Part shown: positions 1 through 8,700 of the stretch, in pieces
How positions within the stretch are numbered: the first letter of the stretch is position 1
Layout of the letters: each line of letters opens with the position of its first letter
Assembly: GCF_003611735.1 (NCBI RefSeq)
Contig: NZ_RAWG01000033.1
Coordinates: 1-50,255, forward strand
DNA: 50,255 bases
From: Corallococcus sicarius
Lineage (GTDB): Bacteria > Myxococcota > Myxococcia > Myxococcales > Myxococcaceae
Direction: 5' to 3'
Made by a program: the position numbers and the translations under genes
The notes under the pieces: model-generated
Databases searched by the model: none
What the model was told of the DNA's origin: nothing
What the model saw: only the letters and a program-made list of their open reading frames with translations

Positions 1-297
1 GCCATGGCGCAAGGGATTGCCACCTGGCTGCCTCGGTGCCCCACCTGCCACCGCGCCAACCTCCGACGCTCCCCGCGAAGACTGCTCGCTCTCCCCGTTC
101 ATCCATCGGGCCCCTGACGCAGTAGTGTTAGGCGGGTTGCCCTCCAGGGAGGCCGCGGGAATCGAAGCCACGCCGGGCGGTGCGAAACTCCCAGCGGAAT
201 CGCGCCCGTACCTCGTAACCGCCCGGAAGGAAGACTCTCCGCGCATCTGTCAGGAATCGGTGTTCTCGGCTACTGGTACCGGTGAGCCTGGGCCACC
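1..297. other. Gene-less stretch holding the left copy of a direct repeat
   Basis: I see no convincing gene here. The one long open frame has a composition unlike a real protein (Pro/Ser/Arg-rich) and runs into the IS3 remnant in a different frame from the transposase. The only structure I can support is the 41-bp repeat at 125-165, listed separately. Confidence 0.5.
125..165. repeat. Left 41-bp direct repeat, candidate attachment site
   Basis: This stretch matches 10470-10510 at 33 of 41 positions in the same orientation, with exact cores CAGGGAGGC and GCGGGAATCGA separated by one base. Read on the minus strand it resembles the T-arm and acceptor end of a tRNA or tmRNA (TCGATTCCCGC followed by GCCTCC), a common integration target. 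No complete tRNA can be folded around it. The likely meaning is one end of an integrated island or a decayed att site; that is inference. Confidence 0.45.
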
Positions 298-468
298 GTC
301 CTTGAGGCCGCCTTCGCCGCGCACCCCGAGCGCTTCTCCCACGGCCCTCCGAAGCCCCAGGCCCTTCCGAACGCCGTCTGGATCAACAACCCCGCGCCGC
401 TCCCCACCTCACAGGGGGCTGCGCACTAATCTCTCAGTTTCGCTGTCACATTCACATTGACAGGTTCC
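298..468 (+). pseudogene. IS3-family transposase (OrfB) 3' remnant with IS end
   Basis: The frame 298-429 encodes the last 43 residues of an IS3-type integrase: HPERF, then GPPKPQALPNAVWINNP and a stop at 427-429. The HPERF...LP..VWINPP ending is typical of IS3-family OrfB proteins in GC-rich bacteria. The element end appears to be TTGACAGGTTCC at 457-468. The rest of the element upstream is gone. A second copy of the same 3' end lies inverted at 4981-5122. Confidence 0.7.
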
Positions 469-830
469 GCTGCGTCCACGTCATCCTGCCGCACGTAGTC
501 CTCACAGTGAAAGGGCCGGAGGTGCCGCCACTCCAGGCCGTCAGCGAGAAGCAGCTCGCCTACGCGCGCGCTGTCCGCGCGAGTGCCGTTCATGGCTTCC
601 TCAGTGTGATGCTGGCGCGCGGCGCAAAGCTGCCACGCTCCAATGTCGAGGAGCAGATGCCAATGCTCGCCGGCTGGGTGCAGAGCCACCTGCGCGCGGA
701 GACGGAGAGCCGCTATTGGCTGGACGGCCAGGCGCGCGCGGCCCCGGACATCGGTGTGTTGGGCGAGGCTTTCCGCGCGGCACGTGCCGCGAAGGTGGAG
801 ATGGCCGCCGCCCCGACGCTCCCAGGTGAG
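469..830 (+). pseudogene. C-terminal part of a split unknown gene
   Basis: Codons in the frame of 471 (TGC GTC CAC GTC ATC...) give an ordinary-looking helical protein, including SEKQLAYARAV and MLAGWVQSHLRAETESRYW. It lacks its own N-terminus: the frame opens directly at the IS3 end. The first 11 bases, GCTGCGTCCAC (469-479), recur at 4969-4979 at the broken 3' end of the gene fragment 4524-4979, in the same reading frame. The two pieces therefore look like halves of one gene interrupted by an IS with an 11-bp target duplication. On its right it is cut by the IS5-family remnant at about 830. I do not recognise the family. Confidence 0.5.
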
Positions 831-835
831 TCCCA

Positions 836-1016
836 AGTGCGCACGGCGTCGACGCCCTTCGCCACAATGGGTCGTCGAGCGAACCCACTCCTGGCTCAAC
901 CGCTTCCGACGTCTGCTGGTGCGCTGGGAGAAGCGAGAGGACACCTACGTGGCGATGCTGCACTTCGCGCTGGGCATCATCACTTGGTTCCACTCGCTCC
1001 TACCGAAATAGGCTCT
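836..1016 (+). pseudogene. IS5-family transposase C-terminal remnant with terminal repeat
   Basis: The frame from about 836 to the stop at 1009-1011 encodes the end of an IS5-type DDE transposase: WVVERTHSWLNRFRRLLVRW (868-927), then AMLHFALGIITW. The E of VERT is the third catalytic residue of this family. The stop codon lies inside the terminal inverted repeat (999-1016), as is usual for compact IS5 elements. The N-terminal two thirds are missing, so it cannot be active. Confidence 0.8.
999..1016. repeat. IS5-type terminal inverted repeat, left copy
   Basis: CCTACCGAAATAGGCTCT here is the exact reverse complement of 3942-3959. Read inward, the element end is GAGCCTATTTCGGTAGG. TTA follows this end (1016-1018), and TTA also precedes the other copy, which fits a short target duplication. 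Confidence 0.75.
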
Positions 1017-1107
1017 TAGCTGTCTTGAGCCTCAATACCCAGTGGCCTGGAGTCGTCCCTTGCGCCGGGGCCAAGCCCGTACCTACCCTGGGCAAGCTCA
1101 CATCACC

Positions 1108-3417
1108 TCACTCATCAACATCAGCGAAAATGCTCTGTTCAAGCTCGTAACGCTCTTCGTAATACCGCTCTTTCCACTCGTCCGCATTGTACTCCGCACG
1201 ACGCTCATCGTTCTCTTCGATCTCAAACCGCCGCTCTGCGAGCCGCTGACTCATGTTGTCCCTGAGCGCGTTCACGTCCGCCTGTAGTTGATCGACTCGG
1301 TTGGGCGGAAACGCTGATTTCGAGATCTCATTGCGAAGCCTCCTGCAATGACTTTCGATTGCATCGACCGCATTGTCAACATGTCCCACAGTCGAGGCGC
1401 CTTCACGGTACCACTCATAAATTCGCTCAATGGAAGCAAACCCGCTCTCAGCCTCCTCCGCAATAAACTCCTCATTAAAACCAGGGAGAGCCTCCCGTAA
1501 TTCGTCTTCATCAAGAAATCCGCACCACCCTGTATCACTCGCGGCTTCTTGCAGGGTGCTTCTCACAATACTTTGTCGATGCCCGTGGAAAAGACCCTCT
1601 TCTAAGCTGAGTCGAGCAGCTAGTGACGCAGCAACATCTGTCCCCTCTGGATATGGAACTACCGCGAGAGCTCGATCAATGAGCGATGCCCCAACCGCAT
1701 CTACCGCTCGTAGAAATGCAGACGATGCTTTATCTGCGAGATACCCAGCAATGCCTTCGATGCTGCGGGCGCTGGCGCGGTGGAGCCGAAGCACCAGATG
1801 GTCGTATGCCGCGTCTGGCACAAAAACCATTCGGCTTTCGGGAGAGGGTGGCAAAGTGGTCGTGTCCCGCAGTACCGTGTGAAGATCCGCGCTTTGTAGG
1901 TACAAGGTCAACTTCGCAGACCTAGCAGCCAACTCCTCTTGGAGCGCCTCCAACATCGACGGGTGATGGAGTTGCCATGTCTGGCTCGTCGCCTGTCTGG
2001 CACGCTTCACAAGGCTTCCTTCAAGTGCCTCCAATGACTCCCGGATCTCGTGAATAGAAACGCCATAGGCTTCCAGAACCGCATCTATAGCTTCGCCCTC
2101 GGAAACAGGATCGGGAAGCGCGTTACCGCTATGTAGGCAAACAGCCAACGCTGCGGTTTCGCTTCTTGAAAGCCCGTGAATGACGTCACGGAAATGCTGA
2201 ACGGGACGTTCAAAGAAGGCCTCAAGTTCCTTGAGCTCGTGCCGAAGTCCACTGTGGAATCGCTTGTTTCCAAGGCGTCTAGCCAACTCAGGGGAGAATG
2301 ACCGGAGTCGTGCCAGAGCAGAAAGATGCTTCTTAAGTGCTCTTTTTTGTTCCCTTGCAATATCTCCCTCTTTGATGTGATTGTACAGAATGGCGTCTCG
2401 CTCCATTTCCGAGAGCTTCGCGACATCTACGCGGACGCGTGCGTCATTGATAATCTCCAGCTTGGACCGCTTTAGCTTGCGCTCCGCCGACGCCAATATG
2501 TAGTCGCGCGTGCAAAATAGAATCCGGGCCTTGCGGCGCCGAGCAGCCTCAACCTTCTCGATTGCTGCAGACCACTCACGCAATCGCTCTTCATCCAATG
2601 TGGTCTCCCCAAACACATCGTCCACCCAATATATCGTATTAGAATCTGAGGGAGACCATGTGCTCTTGAATTGCTCTGCGTGCTCGATACGAAGGACGCG
2701 AACATTTGCGTCTTGCGCAATACTTACCATACATAAGTTTGCGGCGATTGCCGACTTTCCAGATGCCGGCGGACCAACAAGCACAACGAACCCATGGTCA
2801 TGAAGTGCTTTTTCCGCTCTTCGATACGAATCCGTGGGCACAAAGGTTCGCAGTGGCGCAGCCAAGTCATCCAGCACTGCCCTTGTCTGCTCCTGCATGA
2901 CGAACGCAACAATCTGTGAGAGATCGCCAATACCGTAGAGACGCGGAACGAGGCGCAGCAATCGCGGATGTGCGTCTATGGTATCTTCTATCCACGTCTC
3001 AGACAGGACGAGGCACCTCCCAACACCAGGCAGTGACTCAAAAAATTGGCGTATCCGCGCTTCAGCCTGTGCAGACACTTGGCGGTTTGTCATCAAGACG
3101 TAATGACAGGGCGAGGCCAAAGCGATCTTTTTGACCTTCTCGAATTCTTTTCTTAAGTCTGAAACGTCAAGTGGCTCATGCGTTGATGATGTATGCTTGC
3201 ACTGAACAACAAAGGCACCACTCAGAGTAGACTCGGTCACCAGTCGCCCAGTTGCGACTCCCTGGAACCATCCGTCACGCCCCCCATCAGGTCCCGGGCG
3301 AAATCGCGTTGCGACTTCTCCAAGAACGACTCGCATGATCTGCATGCATAGGTCTTCGAATGCAGTCCAACCTAGCCGGTGAAGATTGTATCTTCCTGGG
3401 CTGCGACCGCCGGTCAT
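1108..3417 (-). CDS. Mrr-type nuclease fused to a STAND (nSTAND3) NTPase, Avs-like antiphage candidate
   Basis: About 770 residues. Residues ~10-150 form an Mrr/REase-like nuclease: FEDLCMQIM helix, GPDGGRDGW (Asp at 49), then VVQCKH (Gln-x-Lys at 73-75) and YVLMTN in a later strand. Residues ~195-400 are an nSTAND3-type P-loop NTPase with Walker A GPPASGKS at 216-223 and a Walker B-like WVDDVFGE at 265-271. The remaining ~370 residues are alpha-helical, without a recognised effector, and probably form the sensor. Avs-like proteins of this layout sense a phage protein and then cut DNA. GTG at 3420 and ATG at 3417 are both possible; AGGAG lies 7 bases before the ATG, so I prefer 3417. The gene stands alone, flanked by IS5-type ends, and its base composition is visibly less GC-rich than its neighbours, a sign of transfer. 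No antiphage activity is shown by sequence alone. Confidence 0.8.
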   Translation of the reverse strand: MTGGRSPGRYNLHRLGWTAFEDLCMQIMRVVLGEVATRFRPGPDGGRDGWFQGVATGRLVTESTLSGAFVVQCKHTSSTHEPLDVSDLRKEFEKVKKIALASPCHYVLMTNRQVSAQAEARIRQFFESLPGVGRCLVLSETWIEDTIDAHPRLLRLVPRLYGIGDLSQIVAFVMQEQTRAVLDDLAAPLRTFVPTDSYRRAEKALHDHGFVVLVGPPASGKSAIAANLCMVSIAQDANVRVLRIEHAEQFKSTWSPSDSNTIYWVDDVFGETTLDEERLREWSAAIEKVEAARRRKARILFCTRDYILASAERKLKRSKLEIINDARVRVDVAKLSEMERDAILYNHIKEGDIAREQKRALKKHLSALARLRSFSPELARRLGNKRFHSGLRHELKELEAFFERPVQHFRDVIHGLSRSETAALAVCLHSGNALPDPVSEGEAIDAVLEAYGVSIHEIRESLEALEGSLVKRARQATSQTWQLHHPSMLEALQEELAARSAKLTLYLQSADLHTVLRDTTTLPPSPESRMVFVPDAAYDHLVLRLHRASARSIEGIAGYLADKASSAFLRAVDAVGASLIDRALAVVPYPEGTDVAASLAARLSLEEGLFHGHRQSIVRSTLQEAASDTGWCGFLDEDELREALPGFNEEFIAEEAESGFASIERIYEWYREGASTVGHVDNAVDAIESHCRRLRNEISKSAFPPNRVDQLQADVNALRDNMSQRLAERRFEIEENDERRAEYNADEWKERYYEERYELEQSIFADVDE

Positions 3418-3996
3418 CACGTCACTCCTTTCATACTTAGGCGGATGTGCGCACTTCTAAAAGGCGCCGCAACGCACCTTGAGATGCGCTTGGTCGCGAA
3501 ATCGTGCCGCAAGCTTGGTGTTGCACATGGCTCAGCGTCTGCTCCAGAAATGTACATTACTAGCCCTCATATTTAAGCATGCGCATTGGCACCAACTGCT
3601 CGCCACTTGAGCAATCAGAAGCTTCGCATGGAGTGAACGCACGGCAAAGAGTCGGCTTGTCGCAGCCTGCAGGAGCAAGAAGGTCGTAGATGACCCATCT
3701 TTTCTGGATCACGACTACGGTCTGCGTTCAGCAACCAGAGGGCATGAGCGTATACGTACAGGGCGACGTATAGATGGGGGCCATGTTGTGGGGACGTGAG
3801 GGGGCAGAGTGGCCGAGGAGGGCCGCTGATAGGGGCCGACCAAGTGATGCTCCCGGCCGGTGCAGAGGCTACGCAGCCCCTTGGGGCACACGCCTGCTCA
3901 GGCCGCGCTCGCATCAGGCGCGTGGCGGGCCTGTGCCCCTTAGAGCCTATTTCGGTAGGGAAGTCGGAGTCCTTCATGCGGTGCTATGCTGTCTTC
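3418..3996. other. Long intergenic region upstream of the NTPase gene
   Basis: No gene is supported. It begins with the Shine-Dalgarno (AGGAG) of the minus-strand NTPase gene, is relatively AT-rich to about 3620 (a likely promoter for that gene) and contains the IS5-type end repeat at 3942-3959. The open frames here have atypical composition. Confidence 0.5.
3942..3959. repeat. IS5-type terminal inverted repeat, right copy
   Basis: AGAGCCTATTTCGGTAGG is the exact reverse complement of 999-1016. No transposase coding sequence follows it, so it is a solo end. TTA lies immediately before GAGCC, as in the flank of the left copy. Confidence 0.7.
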
Positions 3997-4296
3997 ATGA
4001 GCCAGAAGAATCTGAAGGTGCTTGTCAGCGAGGCCGTGCACGAGTTGCTGCGCGAGCATAGTGAAGTGGCGAGGCGGGTGAGAGAGCAGCGTGCGCAAGG
4101 GCTCGCCCACTCTCCGGAGGATGGCAAGCGACTGCGCGTGCTCAATGACATGATCAACCCGCTTGTGAGTATGTCGGAGGCCCTCAAGCACGCCGCTGTT
4201 CCGACACCTGACGACGTGGATAAGATCCTTGAGACTCTGAAGAACGGGGTGGAGCGACTGAAGGACCTCAAGGAAGACCTGTCGAGCGACGAATAG
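3997..4296 (+). CDS. Small helical protein of unknown function
   Basis: 99 residues starting MSQKNLKVLVSEAVHELL. It is mostly helical and charged, with likely coiled-coil stretches at ~5-40 (HELLREHSEVARRVREQRAQ) and at the acidic C-terminus (VERLKDLKEDLSSDE). There is no signal peptide or membrane segment. The ATG at 3997 is chosen because the longer in-frame extension upstream has an unnatural composition and would read through the IS5 end repeat. It lies 38 bases past that repeat. I do not recognise the family. Confidence 0.5.
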   Translation: MSQKNLKVLVSEAVHELLREHSEVARRVREQRAQGLAHSPEDGKRLRVLNDMINPLVSMSEALKHAAVPTPDDVDKILETLKNGVERLKDLKEDLSSDE

Positions 4297-4523
4297 CGAT
4301 TGTCGCTCGGTGTCGGGTAGATGCGCCCGCGCATACCGACCACCTACTGCGAGGCCCGGCTGGTGTAAGGGTTGGTGAGTCTGCTCTGTGTAGTGCGCCA
4401 CGAAGGCTCGCAGCGCCTCGGGAAGCGACCGTTCCTCGCCCGCAGTCCACCGCTGACCTACCTCCCCTGGGGGATTGCCCCGCCCGCGCGCCCGACACCT
4501 ACTGCTGTCGGAGGAGGCCCTCC

Positions 4524-4979
4524 ATGCGGATGCGGCTGACGCAGGATGTGGAGGAGGAGGCCGATGGCCGGCGGGAGCTGACGGTGGAGGTATTCGTCCA
4601 CGAGCGGCGGGGCGGCGTCGCTGAGCTCCAGCCCGCGGGCGCTGAGTGGCGCGTGCGGTGGCTGCGTGGGGCGGCGGACCTCAACCGCCAGGGCAGCGGC
4701 ACGGCCACGGTGCGGGTGACGGCGCCGGGGTTGTACCGCGTGCGGAGCGTCGCGAGTGCCCGGCGTGCCCGGGACGCCTATGTCGAGGTGACGGACGAGG
4801 ATGGTGCCCTCCACGCCACAGCCCTCGGGGTGGACGAGCAGGTGCCGCGCACGACGGGGCCCACGCTCCAGGTCCTGGAAGAGCGATTCGGCATCACCTC
4901 GGCCCGGGCCGCACGCGCGGCCCAGCGGCGTGATGCGGCTGACGCGCTCGCGGACCAGCTCAAGGCGGGCTGCGTCCAC
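4524..4979 (+). pseudogene. N-terminal part of the split unknown gene
   Basis: Starts at ATG 4524 after AGGAGG (4512-4517). It encodes a beta-rich N-terminal segment of ~90 residues (RRELTVEVFVHERR, TATVRVTAPGLYRVRSV) followed by a helical segment ending ADALADQLKAGCVH. The frame then enters the inverted IS3 end and stops at 4995-4997, so the real C-terminus is lost. GCTGCGTCCAC at its 3' edge is repeated at the 5' edge of the fragment at 469-830 in the same frame, so together they would give a protein of about 270 residues. No family is recognised. Confidence 0.5.
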
Positions 4980-4980
4980 T

Positions 4981-5122
4981 GGAACCTGTCAACGTGAATG
5001 AGACAGTGAAAGTGAGAGATTAGTGCGCAGCCCTCTGTGAGGTCGGGAGCGGCGCGGGGTTGTTGATCCAGACGGCGTTCGGAAGGGCCTGGGGCTTCGG
5101 AAAGCCGTGGGAGATGCGCTGG
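4981..5122 (-). pseudogene. IS3-family transposase 3' remnant, inverted copy
   Basis: Read on the minus strand this is nearly identical to 326-468. It encodes SHGFPKPQALPNAVWINNPAP with its stop at 5020-5022, then the IS end ending in TTGACAGGTTCC. The upstream part of the element is replaced from about 5125 by a fragment of a DUF6310 gene. Confidence 0.7.
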
Positions 5123-5124
5123 AG

Positions 5125-5365
5125 CAGGCTCGCAACTGGCGCGACTCGTTCGGTCCACGGGCACAGGAGGCGCTGGGAGCTGCCAGTCCTGCCCCGCTGG
5201 CTGGGGCTTCAGCTTGGGCTTGCGCTAGGATTCAGCTTCCCGGGATGCCACCCTCGTTCCTCATGAGGCTCCTGCTTCCTCGGGGTAGGCGTAGCGAAAT
5301 TCGTATGCATCCAGCGCTTCTCTGCTGAGGTTGGCGAGCCTCGGGTTCCCGGACGCGCGCTCTAG
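5125..5365 (-). pseudogene. Shredded copy of a DUF6310 lipoprotein gene
   Basis: This stretch matches 16747-16925 of the intact DUF6310 gene at high identity, then jumps to the sequence equivalent to 17204-17245. About 280 bases are missing internally and there are small indels. On the minus strand it still encodes PVDRTSRASCEPAPA, the counterpart of PVDRTGRASCEPVPVP in the intact gene. It lacks both the nuclease-like C-terminal domain and most of the lipoprotein N-terminus. The IS3 remnant abuts its broken 3' end. Confidence 0.7.
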
Positions 5366-5367
5366 CT

Positions 5368-5556
5368 GTGGCTGAAGGCGATGCTGCAAGGGGCCGCCTG
5401 GAGCTGAGGGTGGACGTGGTGGTGTGCTTAGGCTGCGGTGAGCAGGAGTTCTACGACGCGAAGAAGCAATCTCTGGTCACGGGACGGCTCACGGACTTTT
5501 CTCTGTTGCATCGCATCTCGGACAAGGACTTCCCGAGGAAGAAGGAGGACTGGTAG
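5368..5556 (+). CDS. Short ORF, possible gene fragment
   Basis: 62 codons from GTG. The part from RLELRVDVVVCLGCG to RISDKDFPRKKEDW has a natural amino-acid composition and a CxxC-like CLGC motif, but there is no convincing start or RBS and it follows directly on a pseudogene. It could be the tail of a lost gene. No family is recognised. Confidence 0.25.
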   Translation: MAEGDAARGRLELRVDVVVCLGCGEQEFYDAKKQSLVTGRLTDFSLLHRISDKDFPRKKEDW

Positions 5557-5720
5557 CGGCACCGTCACGGCCCTTGGGTGGCGCCAGGTCCCGGGATGAG
5601 CGGGCGGGGGCTCTCACATTCGTTCAGCTGCCCCAGGAAGTGGCCGTTGCACGCCCCCCCGATAAGAGGTGAACTCCGCACGGTCCGCGGCCCGTCTATC
5701 GAGGCCGCCCACGACGAGCC

Positions 5721-8700
5721 ATGAAAACGGATACGCCCAAAGAGACTGGCGGCCTGGCCGCCCTGAGGGGTTACGACTACCAGGAGGAGGCAACCGTCTG
5801 GCTCGCGCTTCACCTCATCTTCGAGCGTCGGGCGCCCCATGTCATCATTGAGCCCGCGCCACACGCGGATCTCGAAGCAACTCCCGCCGAGGAGGCTTCC
5901 TCGGTGGTTCGCCACGAGCCCACGCGCTTCCTGTTCCAGATCAAGTACCGGGGAAGTGCGTGGTCAGCACCGTCCCTCTTCCGGAAAATCATTGAGGCGG
6001 CCCCGGCCCCGGAGCCGGGTGCGATGCGCAGCCGCAGGAGGACCCTCGCCCCGGTGGAGCAGCTCGCTGCAGATTCCTCGCTGCACTACGTGTTGATCAC
6101 CAACGGCCAGTTCGTCTCGAACGCCCGGGAGTTCGTCATCTCAGGCCTGGAGCATCTTCCAAGGAACGTACCGGGAGCGCACCTCACCGTCCCGGAGGGA
6201 GTCTCTGCGGATGAGATTTCCTCCCGCATCGGCGCCATGGAGCTACTCACGCGCAGCGAGCTTGCGGCCCGTGTGCGCGGGCTGTTTGCCAGCCCCGAGG
6301 TCGCGCTGTTCGTCCCGGCGACACGCCTCGACGAGGCCCTGATGCTCCTGAAGCAGGACGTGCACGCACGCCTTGTAGGCGACCGTCCATTGACGTGGAC
6401 ACGAGAGGAGATCATCAAGCGCCTGCGCGGCCTGGGTGGCGCACCGGCACGAACCTCGGACATGGATGACTTCGAGCCTCCCCGGGGCTACGACCAGCTC
6501 GTGCAGCGGCTTCACCGGGAGAACCGGCTGCTGCTGAAGGGCCCGCCGGGAGTGGGCAAGACCCTGGTCGCCGACATGCTCGCGCACGAGCTGCGGACAG
6601 CCAGAACGCCTTTCGAGGTCGTCCACGCGGGTTCGCCAGGGGAGATCCGGCAACGGCTTCAGCAAGAGGGCCCGTTCTTGTTCCGTGTGGATGACCCCTG
6701 GGGCCAGGATTCACGAATCCCCGAGAAGGGCTGGGCCCAGCAATTGCCGAATCTGTTCCGACAGGTCTCGGGGCCTGCGGGCTCGGCCCACAAGATCCTC
6801 GTCACTACCCGGATGGGGTTGCTGGGTGACGTGTATGCGCAGAGCGTCCCGAAAGAAGTGACCAGCGCAAGCGAGACGCTCGACCCCGAGAGCTACGACA
6901 GTGCGGCCCGGCTCCGAATCCTTGAGCGAAAGAGGAGGGCCCTCCAGGCAGTGGCGCGGCGGCAGTTCGTCCGACAGCACCGCGAGGAGATCGTTGAGAC
7001 ATTGAAGGTTCCCCTCTCCATTGATCACTTCGTCTCCTCGGTGGGCGCGGCGCCGCCGGACTCGCACCTGGACCTCGCGAAGCTCTTGCATGACGCCGAG
7101 GTGGAGGAGCTGTCCGGAACACTCCAGCGCGAACTCCTGGGGATGGACTGGGCCCGTCTTCCAGCCATGTTCCTGTGGACCCAGCTCTGTGTGAGCGCGG
7201 CCTGTGACATCGACCTCGCACGGATGCGCGCACAACGCCTTCAGCGGCAGGCGCAGAAGCCGCTCCCCTTCCAGAAGCTCGTGGATTGGATGGTCGAAGC
7301 AGGCTGGCTCCGGCGGAACGAAAGGCGCCTGAATGCCCACCCCACGACGGTCACCGGTCTGGAGCGGCTTTTAGACTTCCTGCCGGATGAGGCCGATCAC
7401 CTCGTGGGCGAGCTGTTGGAACACATGTGCGCTGCGAACGAAGTACAGGCGGCGTATGAACTCGCTGACCGCCTGCCGGACGCGAGACGTGCCTCTGTCC
7501 CCCAGGCCGTCGCGGCAACCATCCAGCAGCACTTCCTGGAGGAACTTCTGCGGACCGAGCCCGCGAACTTCGGGGGGTTGCTGCATGCCGCGCAGCGTTG
7601 GATGCCGGAGGGCAGCCCACTCGCGCTCCTCATTGTCGCCCTCATTAGTCCGTCCAAACGGGGAGATGATGGCTGGTGGGAGATCACCAACTGGGCGCCT
7701 CCAGACTGGCAGCCGTCGACCTATCACCTCGTCCAGGCATCCGCTGAATCCCGGCAGGTCCTGGAAAGGTACATCCGGCTATGGCCGACCACGGCCAACC
7801 TCGGGCTGCATGAGAACGGGTTCGCGGAATGGACTTCCCGATTCGAATGGGACCTGAGTCAGGTGTATCGGAAGAGCCTCGAAGAGGCGCTCGACTCCGG
7901 CGGCTGTGCTGTCGGAGACCTCGCCCGGGGCGCGCTCGGCGGAATGGCACCTGCATACGAGGAGCTGCTGGACCGGATTTTTCTGGCTTCAAATCAACTC
8001 CAACAAGATGAAGAGCCCAGCGCGCTGCTGTTGAAGGCCAGACAGGGCATCCTGGACGATGCGTATGCCGACTACCTCCTTACCCGTGATGGCCCCCCCA
8101 CCCCCGAGGAAGCCGCCTCCACCGCGCTGGATGGCTGGATGGCTGTTCGGCGGAAGAGAGAGGGCTATTCGTGGATCCTCACACACCCGCACAAAGAACG
8201 CCTGTACTCAAGCTGGGGTGAGGCCATCCTTGAGGGGGTTCCTTCCCCAAGCGAGGAGGAGATCGAATCATTCCTGAATGCAGGGGATGACACCTCTCCC
8301 CTAATGGCTTGGCGCATCATCGCGGAGCGACAATTCACGGGCTTTGCCCCGCGTATGGTGGAAGCGCTCAGTACAACCTCGCTGGAAAGCATCGAGCCTT
8401 GTCTTGAAACTCTGTCACGGCTCATCTCCGCTCCAGCACTGGGGGCTGCCCTACGCGATCGCAGCCCAGGATGGAGCGAGGAACGGAGAGCCCTCGTCGC
8501 CCTGGTCGCCCTGGGACTCGAGGAATGGTCCAGCGATGAGAAGAAGCCCTACCGTGACGAGGTGGGTGCGGCCATAGGAGAACCCCTTGCTCATCTCGTG
8601 GAACTCTGCGCGCGCACGCTAGCGGGCAAGAGCGGGCCCGAAGTCGTTGCCCGGCTCTCGCATGAAGACCGCGAGCTGCTGCGACGATGGGCGCAGCAGC

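Noticed and set aside
4300-4440. Integrase-like tail on the minus strand (LPEALRAFVAHYTEQTHQPL)
   Set aside because: It recalls the end of rve-type transposases, but it is short and has no DDE motif, stop context or IS end; too weak to list.
4458-4979. 173-codon minus-strand gene opposite the split gene
   Set aside because: The composition is Arg/His/Pro-rich and there is no ribosome site; the plus-strand frame has AGGAGG and natural protein composition.
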